Below are positions 16,782-23,070 of a DNA stretch of 23,179 bases, in pieces. Numbering within the stretch: the stretch's first letter is position 1; each line of letters starts with the position of its first letter. The stretch is taken from positions 1 to 23,179 of the forward strand of contig JASFMY010000116.1 of NCBI GenBank assembly GCA_050117315.1, written 5' to 3'. Source of the stretch: JANQIV01 sp050117315 (GTDB taxonomy: Bacteria; Bacteroidota; Ignavibacteria; Ignavibacteriales; Melioribacteraceae). The translations under genes and the position numbers were made by a program. Under the pieces are notes generated by a model. The model had not been told where the DNA came from and did no database searches. It worked only from the letters and a program-made list of their open reading frames with translations.

Positions 16782-17877
16782 AATCCTTTAATTTTCTGTA
16801 AAGAGTTCTTTCACTTATATTGAGTAATTTTGCTGCTTTTCTTTTATTGCCTTTTGTATACAATATGGCATTTTTTATTGCTTCACGTTCTAAATTTTCC
16901 ATAGGTACAACTTCGTTAACATGAACATTTTTTATGTCGGTTACATTTTCTTCTTCTTTTATTTTGGATGCCATTGATTTTAATTCAATTAAATCTTTTT
17001 TTATTTCAATCAATGCCCTGTAGATCATTTCCCTGTCCAATTCTTCCGATGTCTTCTGCAGATGAATCGGCAGGTTTCTTTCAAAACTTTCACCGGTTTT
17101 GTCTGTTATTAGCGCAGACAATATTTGTGCGGTAATTTTGCTGTTATTACTCAATGCAAGTGATGATTCTATTGTATTTTTTAACTCCCTTATATTGCCC
17201 GGCCATTTGTATGTAATTAGTTTATCAAGAGCATCTTGAGTTAAGGAAATATTGTGAACATTATTTCGTTTTTCATATGATTCAATAAAATGCTCGATGA
17301 GTATAGGGATGTCTTCCCTTCTTTCTCTAAGAGGCGGAATGGTTAATGTTACAGCTTTTAATCGGAAATATAAATCATTCCTGAATTTTTTTGCATAAAC
17401 TTCGTGTTGCAAATCTTTGTTTGTTGCTGCAATAATTCTAACGTCAACTTTAGTGACGGTTTCACTGCCTATTCTCATAAACTCTTTTGTTTCCAGAACC
17501 CTCAAGAGTTTTACCTGGGTTGTAAGGGGCATCTCGGCTATTTCATCTAAAAACAATGTGCCGTTATCTGCTATTTCAAAATAGCCTCTTCTGTCATCCA
17601 GTGCCCCGGTGAAGGAACCTTTTTTATGACCGAACAATTCACTTTCAAGAAGTCCTTCCGGGATAGCACCGCAGTTAACCGAAACCAGCCTGGCGTCCTT
17701 CCTCCTGGAAAACTTATGAATGGCATTGGCAAATACTTCTTTGCCGGTTCCGCTTTCCCCGTATATCAAAACGGAAATATCCGATTGGGCAACCTGCATT
17801 GCAATATCAACAAGGTCTTTAATACTTTTGGATTTCCCGACTATTCCAAAAGTTTTTTTAAATTCTGCTATTGTCAT
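16765..17877 (-). CDS. Sigma-54-dependent Fis-family transcriptional activator without a receiver domain
   Basis: A 370-residue enhancer-binding protein that remodels sigma-54 RNA polymerase. The AAA+ domain starts almost at the N-terminus: Walker A GESGTGKE (40-47), the sigma-54 contact loop as GSFTGA (87-92; the usual Ala is Ser), Walker B GTLFLDEI (106-113), and LRERREDIP with arginine-finger context. A Fis-type helix-turn-helix closes the protein (GNKRKAAKLLNISERTLYRKL). A helical linker of about 70 residues (near 270-330) is longer than usual. There is no receiver, GAF or PAS domain, so control must come from a partner or from expression level. It heads the long envelope gene run. Confidence 0.93.
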   Translation of the reverse strand: MTIAEFKKTFGIVGKSKSIKDLVDIAMQVAQSDISVLIYGESGTGKEVFANAIHKFSRRKDARLVSVNCGAIPEGLLESELFGHKKGSFTGALDDRRGYFEIADNGTLFLDEIAEMPLTTQVKLLRVLETKEFMRIGSETVTKVDVRIIAATNKDLQHEVYAKKFRNDLYFRLKAVTLTIPPLRERREDIPILIEHFIESYEKRNNVHNISLTQDALDKLITYKWPGNIRELKNTIESSLALSNNSKITAQILSALITDKTGESFERNLPIHLQKTSEELDREMIYRALIEIKKDLIELKSMASKIKEEENVTDIKNVHVNEVVPMENLEREAIKNAILYTKGNKRKAAKLLNISERTLYRKLKDYDLHL

Positions 17878-17918
17878 CTTTAGAAAAGTTGTTTGATATG
17901 TAACAAAAATAAGAAATT

Positions 17919-17946
17919 TTTATACGAAAAGATAACCCCGCCTTAA
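17919..17946 (-). promoter_or_regulatory. Weak candidate promoter for the envelope gene run
   Basis: On the minus strand TTAAGG (17941-17946), 16 nt, then TATAAA (17919-17924). The -10 box is good and the -35 box is poor (three of six). The leader would be about 35 nt to the ATG at 17877. No GG-N10-GC sigma-54 promoter was seen here. Confidence 0.28.
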
Positions 17947-18209
17947 CCTGCAACCTTTTGTTTTTTTTTGCTCATGGTTAAACAAACTTTCTGTTCCATT
18001 GTATAAAATAAACTGTACCACAACCATTAACTTCATTATTTAGAGAACCGATTAGGGTAGTTTACCCGTATTCAAAATAAAAACTTGTGTAAGTAAAGGT
18101 AGTTTTATGTTGTCAAAAGGAAGAGCAAGTATTATTTATAAATCTGCAATAACAAAAGTCATTGGTCATTTGTAGTCATACATTGTCACTGTTCCAACTT
18201 GTCCACTGA

Positions 18210-18331
18210 AGCCCGCCTACGTACACTTCGGTGGGTAAACTTTAAGCGAAGGAGGGCTTACCCGCCGGAACCCTTTTTTGCGAAGGCTGGCTTGGGCACT
18301 AAAGTAGTCCTTAAGTATTACGGCGGGCGGA
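18210..18331. repeat. Cluster of decayed GC-rich palindromic repeats
   Basis: GCCCGCC near 18211 and GGCGGGC near 18321 bracket several imperfect hairpins built from CCCGCC...GGxGGG arms with GCGAAGG spacers. GC content is far above the surroundings. The right end TACGGCGGGC is the complement of GCCCGCCGTA in the element at 1-104, so both belong to one dispersed family. Confidence 0.5.
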
Positions 18332-18617
18332 GTCGAAACATTAACATCTTGAGAAAAACTTCACATTTAGATTTCTCCCTACATATTGTCCAGATACGCT
18401 TCCCATAGGCGTTAACTAAACACAAATACTATGTTTAACGGCTCCGGCAGAATTTATATTGTACCAAAATTACCCCACACAACAACAAAATTCGACATAC
18501 GAGGTGTAGACAAGCCTTTGGAAGAACGGTTTTAAAAATCATTACACACAACGGATCAAGAGAATATTTTCATTTTGACAGAATGATTTTCAATAATGAA
18601 CCTACTTCTGCACCCAC

Positions 18618-18861
18618 AGAATAACAATTTACATTTATGGAATAGATTTAACCTCAGCAGAGTAACGATTTCATTGCCGGAACGGGAAAAGATTTCACGG
18701 AACCGGAGCTTACATTGACGGAATAAAGACTGTAGTCGCGGAATACGATTTGCATTGCCGGATTGACAAAAGATTCGACGGAATGGCAGATTACATTAAT
18801 GGAATGAAGACTGCAGCAGTGGAATGACGATTGACATTGCCGGAATGCAAAAAAAGTTGGC
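18618..18861. repeat. Hierarchical tandem repeat: three ~81-bp cycles of four ~20-bp subunits
   Basis: A GGAAT-like box recurs every 20 or 21 nt (starts at 18618, 18639, 18659, 18679, 18699, 18720, 18740, 18760, 18780, 18801, 18821, 18842 and 18862). The subunits fall into four types recurring in fixed order: C (ends TTACATT-), D (AAGACTG-), A (CGATT..CATTGCC) and B (AAAAGATTC-like). Cycles span 18618-18698, 18699-18779 and 18780-18861. More diverged units may extend left to about 18561. Cycle length is 27 codons and two cycles share an open frame, but stops interrupt the others. Confidence 0.75.
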
Positions 18862-18961
18862 GGATGTTAAAAGTGAAATAAAGGATAAATATCTTAAGTC
18901 TTCTGAATAATCCTTTAAAAAAAGATATGTTTTACTTATCTTTATGCTCCTAAAAATGCTG

Positions 18962-18984
18962 ATCCCGATAAAAAGTATCGGGAT
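18962..18984. repeat. Perfect palindromic hairpin
   Basis: ATCCCGATA (18962-18970), loop AAAAG, TATCGGGAT (18976-18984): a perfect 9-bp stem. No T-tract follows on either strand, so it is more likely a dispersed palindromic repeat than a terminator. The same TCCCGA/TCGGGA arms occur inside the MITE at 22208-22230. Confidence 0.55.
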
Positions 18985-19015
18985 AAAATCCGCTTTCGGT
19001 CTTTGTTTATTAAAA

Positions 19016-19045
19016 TTGGCCATAACGGCTTATATGAAGTATTAG
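19016..19045 (+). promoter_or_regulatory. Candidate promoter for tRNA-His
   Basis: TTGGCC (19016-19021), 18 nt, TATTAG (19040-19045). The predicted start falls at about the first base of the mature tRNA. Both boxes match only partly, but nothing better lies closer. Confidence 0.3.
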
Positions 19046-19052
19046 GATTTAT

Positions 19053-19126
19053 GCTGGAGTAGCTCAGTTGGTTAGAGCGCCTGATTGTGGATCAGGAGGC
19101 CAGGGGTTCAACTCCCTTCTCCAGTA
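19053..19126 (+). tRNA. tRNA-His (anticodon GTG) lacking G-1
   Basis: The full cloverleaf can be drawn: acceptor GCTGGAG (19053-19059) with CTCCAGT (19119-19125), T8-A9, D stem GCTC/GAGC, anticodon stem CCTGA/TCAGG around loop TTGTGGA with anticodon GTG at 19087-19089, and T arm with TTCAACT. CCA is not encoded. The histidine features are unusual: the base before position 1 is T rather than the nearly universal G-1, position 72 is T (a G1:U72 wobble), the discriminator is A73 rather than C73, and an extra U20a is in the D loop. This is the set reported as identity elements of the divergent Caulobacter tRNA-His. The cognate synthetase gene follows. Confidence 0.95.
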
Positions 19127-19147
19127 CAAAAATTTTGATTTTAACAG

Positions 19148-19183
19148 AGCATTATTCAATTTTGGATAATGCTTTTTTATTTT
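19148..19183 (+). terminator. Rho-independent terminator between tRNA-His and hisS
   Basis: AGCATTATTC (19148-19157), loop AATTTT and GGATAATGCT (19164-19173) form a 10-bp stem with one G-U pair, followed by a T-rich tail (TTTTTTATTTT). It lies 21 nt after the tRNA and ends about 20 nt before the hisS ATG. Confidence 0.8.
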
Positions 19184-19202
19184 ATATGAAAACGGAGAAA
19201 AC

Positions 19203-20756
19203 ATGCGCGGTATTGTCCCCCGGAAAATTAAAGGATTCAGAGACATTGACTCACAGGCAAATCACCTTAGATGGAAAATTATAAACGCTGCTTCAAAAGT
19301 CTACAAAAGGTATGGTTTTGAGCATTGGGATACTCCTGCAATAGAGTATGCCGACAACATCGGGAAATTTATGCCGGACTCAGATACTGTTGAGCAGGGA
19401 GTATACTCTTTCCGCAACCCCGAAATTGAGCCGGTTTATAAGAGTGACGGCTCCGAGCTACGCGATGAAAATGAAAATGTAGTAATGGAAAATCATTTCC
19501 TTGCCCTGAGGTACGACTTGACGGCTCCTCTAGCAAGAAAGTACTCCGAAGATTTGTGGGTAAATTATCTTAAAGGACAGGTAACAACCAAAAGCGCACC
19601 TTTGTTTAGAAGATACCAGTTCGGTCCTGTTTTCAGGTACGAAGCAAAACTTGATCCCGGCAGATTCAGGGAGTTCTGGCAGATCGATTTTGATTCTGTC
19701 GGCTCTAAAGAAATGACTTCCGACGCTGAAGCATGTATGGTTCTTTCCGAAGCGCTGGAAGAAATAGGATTAGCCCGCGGTTCTTACATCGTAAAAGTTA
19801 ATAACAGGAAATTGTTGAAAGGATTTCTTAAAGGACTCGGAGTTGAAACGGAAGAACTTGAACAGAACATTTTGCGTATTATAGATAAAAAAGATAAAAT
19901 AGGTCTGGACGGATTAAAAGATGAACTGGGTAAAGGAAGGGAAGATTCATCCGGTGCTGTAATTCCCGGTTTGGGATTGGATAATAGTCTGGTTGACGGC
20001 ATCCTAAACCTTTATGAAAAGTTTGCTGAAACCGAAGCACGGAAATCTATTTTGAGTAAACTGGAAAGTCTGGTTAAAGAAAATGAGTTTACCGAGCAGG
20101 GGTTAAAAGAACTCTATGAAATAGATGAAATTCTTGAAAAGCTTAACTATAATGAAGAGCGAGTGATTTTTGATCCTACTTTGATTCGTGGTATGGCTTA
20201 TTACACCGGGCCGGTTTACGAAGTTGAATCAACCCAAACTTTCAAAGATAGAAAGGGAAGAGAGAGAAAGGTAGGCTCGATTTGCGGCGGCGGAAGATAT
20301 GATGATCTTGTTAAACGCCTGCTAGGACTTGAAGTGCCCGCTACCGGCGCATCAATTGGCGTTGATAGATTGGCGGAATTGCTGACGTTGACCGATCAGT
20401 CCGATTCTATTGCAGAAGGGCCGGTACTGGTTATAGTTTTTAATGATAACTTGATGGGTGATTATCAGCAAATTGCTCGATCATTGAGAGAGAATGATAT
20501 TAGTGCGGAGGTCTTTTACGGGGCAAACAAAAATTTGAAGAAGCAGTTGTCTTATGCTGACAAAAAGAATTGCCCGGTCGCAATACTATTGGGTGAAGAT
20601 GAATTCAAGAAAGGAGTAGTCACGGTTCGCAACTTAAGACTCGGAAAAGAAATGGCGGACAAGATTGAAGATAAATCCGAATGGAAAAATAAAGTTCAGA
20701 CAGAAGTGCCGAGAGAAGAGTTAGTTAATAAAGTTAAAAATCTTTTGGCTTCGTGA
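19203..20756 (+). CDS. hisS: Histidyl-tRNA synthetase, divergent alphaproteobacterial type
   Basis: A class II synthetase of 517 residues, longer than the usual bacterial enzyme (about 420). Motif 2 spans GPVFRYE to FWQIDFD (141-164). Where the common bacterial form has LRPEGT, this has LRYDLTAPLAR (102-112), and the histidine-binding loop reads RGMAYYTGPVYE (329-340). IEYADNIGKFMPDSD (47-61), the VKVNNRK segment and the C-terminal SYADKKNCPVAILLGEDE and GKEMADKIEDKSEW parts match, from memory, the divergent HisRS of Caulobacter and rhizobia along the whole length. A local insertion of about 20 residues (near 76-97) sets it apart. The ATG has GGAG (19194-19197) five nt upstream. Expression must come by readthrough of the terminator or from a promoter inside the tRNA region. 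Confidence 0.95.
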   Translation: MRGIVPRKIKGFRDIDSQANHLRWKIINAASKVYKRYGFEHWDTPAIEYADNIGKFMPDSDTVEQGVYSFRNPEIEPVYKSDGSELRDENENVVMENHFLALRYDLTAPLARKYSEDLWVNYLKGQVTTKSAPLFRRYQFGPVFRYEAKLDPGRFREFWQIDFDSVGSKEMTSDAEACMVLSEALEEIGLARGSYIVKVNNRKLLKGFLKGLGVETEELEQNILRIIDKKDKIGLDGLKDELGKGREDSSGAVIPGLGLDNSLVDGILNLYEKFAETEARKSILSKLESLVKENEFTEQGLKELYEIDEILEKLNYNEERVIFDPTLIRGMAYYTGPVYEVESTQTFKDRKGRERKVGSICGGGRYDDLVKRLLGLEVPATGASIGVDRLAELLTLTDQSDSIAEGPVLVIVFNDNLMGDYQQIARSLRENDISAEVFYGANKNLKKQLSYADKKNCPVAILLGEDEFKKGVVTVRNLRLGKEMADKIEDKSEWKNKVQTEVPREELVNKVKNLLAS

Positions 20757-20804
20757 ATCTTCGTTTGTGACGTGAAATTAAGACAGACAATAAAAACGAT
20801 TGGC

Positions 20805-20881
20805 AAAGGGTTAAATGCTGGGAGATATCACGTACGGTTCAGTGAGAGGCTTAGAGATGAAATGACCTTTTGCTTACTCGG
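20805..20881 (+). other. Probable remnant of a group II intron 3' end (domains V-VI)
   Basis: TGCTGGGAGA (20816-20825) and CACGTACGGTTC (20829-20840), followed by AGTGAGAGGC and ending TGCTTACTCG (20871-20880), match in order the domain V distal stem-loop and 3' strand, the V-VI linker and the 3' terminus of bacterial group II introns. The 5' strand of domain V (normally GAGCCGT) is decayed to GGGTTAA, so it cannot fold fully. No reverse transcriptase frame is nearby. Based on remembered consensus, no covariance search was run. Confidence 0.45.
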
Positions 20882-20893
20882 CGATCTTTGCGG

Positions 20894-21910
20894 TTATATC
20901 TTTTTATAGTCAGATTCCAATTTAGATTTTAGTTCTCTTTTTTCGTCTTTATTTATGAATGCTACATCAACGGCATTTAAATTTACTTGCAATAAATTGC
21001 CGGCATCCCACTCGAAAGTATCAACCAACTTTTTATACTCTTCGTTTAATGAAATCCCGACTAATGTTCTGCCGTCGGTATTGACTCCAACTTTAACACC
21101 ACGCTCATAAAGTTCTTTTATCGAATGATCTTTATATTCTTTGAAAATGTCTATCTGCACGTTGCAGGAAGGACAAATCTCAAGGTGTATTTCATTTTCC
21201 GCCAGATATTCAACAAGTTCGTCATCATAAATACTGCGTACACCGTGGCCTATTCTTTTCGTCCCAAAGTTCTTCAATGTTTCCCAAACGCTTTGCGGGC
21301 CGGAAGCTTCGCCGGCATGTGCAGTTATAGGTATTCCTTTTTCTTGGGCATATTTAAATGCTTTTACATGATTGTTTATAGGAAAGCCTGCTTCGTCGGC
21401 AGCTAAATCAAAACCGGCAACCGGGATAGATCCCCTATACCTTTCAACATTTTTAACAGCAAGCATGCTTTGTTCTTCCGTGTAATGACGCAAAGTACAG
21501 TGAATTAAATTAGCTTTAATTCCGGTTCTATCAATTTGTTTCTGTACTTCTTCGCCGACTGTTTCAATTACTTCTTCTACCTTTAAACCGTTCTGCAAAT
21601 GAAGCTGGGGTGCATACCTGATTTCGGCATAAATAATATTATCTTTTTGTAACTGTTGAAAATAATCTTGAACGGTCATCTTTAAAGCTTCTTTCGTATG
21701 AAGCAGTTCAAGACTGTGACCAACACATTTTATGTAATGAGCTAAATTTTTACATTTTTTCGGCGCTGCATAATAATGAAGGTATTCTTCGTAAGTAATT
21801 CTCTGACGTAGCTGTTTCACCAGGTCATAACTCATTGAACAATCAAGATGACAGTGGAGCTCAACTTTCGGCAATTCCTTAATTTTATTTATATCTAATC
21901 CATTATTCAT
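20894..21910 (-). CDS. add: Adenosine deaminase family hydrolase
   Basis: A zinc amidohydrolase of 338 residues, normal for adenosine deaminase, which converts adenosine to inosine in purine salvage. Zinc and catalytic residues: H19 and H21 in VELHCHLD, HAGE (198-201; H198 zinc, E201 proton relay), H222 in RIGHG and D279 in NTDG. The Asp usually following the zinc-binding Asp (NTDDP) is Gly here (NTDGRT), and the N-terminal motif reads HLDCS rather than HLDGS. In mouse ADA that second Asp contacts purine N7, so substrate range may differ (for example a modified nucleoside). It is monocistronic, convergent with hisS. Confidence 0.85.
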   Translation of the reverse strand: MNNGLDINKIKELPKVELHCHLDCSMSYDLVKQLRQRITYEEYLHYYAAPKKCKNLAHYIKCVGHSLELLHTKEALKMTVQDYFQQLQKDNIIYAEIRYAPQLHLQNGLKVEEVIETVGEEVQKQIDRTGIKANLIHCTLRHYTEEQSMLAVKNVERYRGSIPVAGFDLAADEAGFPINNHVKAFKYAQEKGIPITAHAGEASGPQSVWETLKNFGTKRIGHGVRSIYDDELVEYLAENEIHLEICPSCNVQIDIFKEYKDHSIKELYERGVKVGVNTDGRTLVGISLNEEYKKLVDTFEWDAGNLLQVNLNAVDVAFINKDEKRELKSKLESDYKKI

Positions 21911-22395
21911 AAAAACTCAATTATTCTTAAAAAGTGACTGCAAAGTTAACTAAATTATGATACAATCATTAATCATTTCTTAATTCTTTAAAATTGCTAA
22001 TTGCCTCGCAAAAATGCACCTAAAGAGAAATAAAAAAGAATACGTTGCCTCATAATTCTTGAAATCCAAAATATATTGAGGTATACAAACGGAGAACCGA
22101 ATTGATATTAAGGTAAACCAGTCGGACTACTTCCCTTGAGTCAATGCTGTCAACTTAAGGATTGTCATTCCGTGATGTTTTTACACGGAATCTATTTTTT
22201 TAGAAGATTCCCGATTAAAGCATTCGGGAATGACCCCTATTATTATAAATGCAGTCTTAAGTTGACAGCATTGCCCTTGAGTTACCCTAATATTTTGCTT
22301 TAATGATGATTTAATTATGTTGCCGTAACAATAACTTAGTTCTTTATTTATACTCAAGCTAAAGTTACATCTATTTTGCGGCAACTGGGGGTATT
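21911..22395. other. 485-bp intergenic region holding a MITE
   Basis: Between two minus-strand genes. Apart from the 132-bp element at 22142-22273 it is AT-rich with no gene seen. A TAACTTTG box on the minus strand at 21941-21948 might serve the deaminase gene, but no partner -33 box was found at proper spacing. GTTGCCG (22319-22325) and CGGCAAC (22379-22385) form a minor inverted repeat. Confidence 0.6.
22142..22273. mobile_element. MITE-like insertion with perfect 18-bp terminal inverted repeats and 9-bp target duplication
   Basis: The ends are exact inverted copies: CAATGCTGTCAACTTAAG at 22142-22159 and its complement at 22256-22273. They are flanked directly on both sides by CCCTTGAGT (22133-22141 and 22274-22282), a perfect 9-bp target-site duplication. 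The 132-bp body has no coding capacity. It contains a nested double hairpin: TTCCGTG/CACGGAA (22168-22190) and TTCCCGA/TCGGGAA (22208-22230), bracketed by GTCATTC and GAATGAC. A non-autonomous element moved in trans by a DDE transposase is the best reading; the 9-bp duplication would suit an IS4-like enzyme (inference). Confidence 0.88.
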
Positions 22396-23070
22396 TTATT
22401 TTGGGTTTATTTCTATTACTTCAAAAAAAAGTTCATCAAATCCCAAAAATTCCTGTAACATTGCAGTGAATCCGTCTCCTTTCAGTATTGCTTGTGCTTT
22501 AACAATACCAACGTTTGGTGCAAGCCACTCTGTCAAATAATTTGTTTTATTGCCGTACTCGGTAAAAGTACTTTCGATTTTTAGGCAATTAAATTCGCCT
22601 AATTCAGTTATAATTGTTTCAGTTCCTACAACATTTCCTCTAACGGAAAGAGAAACGGTATCTTCATTATTAACAACTTCAAATCCTTCCCATTCCCAAT
22701 TTAAACCTTTATGGAGGTTTCTGGGAAACCTTAAAACCGGTTCGCTGAATTTTACATCGTTGCCGAAAAATAATATTTCATTCTTTGTATTTGTTACGTA
22801 AATACCGTCCGGTTTTGAAATATAGCTTTGCTGGTAAAATATACCGGAGCTTTCGTAGGTTGCTTTTATTTCATCTCCGGCACATTCTAAGAAAGAATCA
22901 ATTTCGCCGAAGTTTGATTCAAATGTATAATGAGTTTGAGTGTTGAACGGGAAATATTCTTCAACGGAGTAATAATTATTTGATGAAGATACAAAACTAA
23001 ACTTTGGCTGGTTTTGGCTGAATGCAATACTGTTAAAAACTAATAATGAAAAAACAATTTTGTTTATCAT
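22396..23070 (-). CDS. Secreted protein of unknown function
   Basis: A 224-residue protein with a signal peptide (residues 1-18, ending AFSQ). The mature part is beta-rich and contains one region, GEFNCLKIESTFTEYGN followed by TEWLAPNVGIVKAQ, that I have seen in DUF3108-like and other FCB periplasmic proteins (strand, conserved Cys, then a W-[FL]-A-P-x-V-G-[IL]-V-K pattern). I do not recognise a specific family. It is probably periplasmic or surface-exposed. It has no operon partner in the window. Confidence 0.7.
   Translation of the reverse strand: MINKIVFSLLVFNSIAFSQNQPKFSFVSSSNNYYSVEEYFPFNTQTHYTFESNFGEIDSFLECAGDEIKATYESSGIFYQQSYISKPDGIYVTNTKNEILFFGNDVKFSEPVLRFPRNLHKGLNWEWEGFEVVNNEDTVSLSVRGNVVGTETIITELGEFNCLKIESTFTEYGNKTNYLTEWLAPNVGIVKAQAILKGDGFTAMLQEFLGFDELFFEVIEINPK

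Larger units (their letters stand above)
17878..19052. other. 1.17-kb intergenic region without a convincing gene
   Basis: Between the divergent sigma-54 activator and tRNA-His there is no open frame with family resemblance and a ribosome binding site. The region holds short GTCAT direct repeats (about 18158-18189), GC-rich decayed palindromes (about 18210-18331), a 34-codon orphan frame at 18431-18535, the hierarchical tandem array (18618-18861) and a hairpin at 18962-18984. It looks like an accumulation site for repeats. Confidence 0.7.

Noticed and set aside
18054..18066. Hairpin GGGTA-GTT-TACCC as terminator
   Set aside because: The stem is only 5 bp, no T-tract follows on either strand, and no gene ends nearby.
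18199..18408. 69-codon plus-strand frame rich in Arg and Gly
   Set aside because: It translates the GC-rich palindromic repeats, a common source of false frames.
18431..18535. 34-codon frame starting MFNGSGRIYIVPKLP on the plus strand
   Set aside because: The composition looks protein-like, but there is no ribosome binding site, no family resemblance, and the surroundings are repeat debris. It may be a decayed gene fragment.
18580..18862. CRISPR array
   Set aside because: Spacers and repeats cannot be separated: every 20-nt unit is a diverged copy of the others, there is no conserved repeat of 24-40 nt and no cas gene.
18796..19023. 75-codon minus-strand frame over the end of the tandem array
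   Set aside because: It reads across the repeat and the palindrome, has no ribosome binding site and resembles no family.
21941..21948. Bacteroidetes-type -7 box TAACTTTG (minus strand) ahead of the adenosine deaminase gene
   Set aside because: The nearest TTG lies 14 nt upstream, too close for the expected -33 element, and other promoters here fit the ordinary -35/-10 pattern.
22181..22384. 67-codon minus-strand frame overlapping the MITE
   Set aside because: It crosses the right end of the insertion and its flank, and has no start signal or homology.
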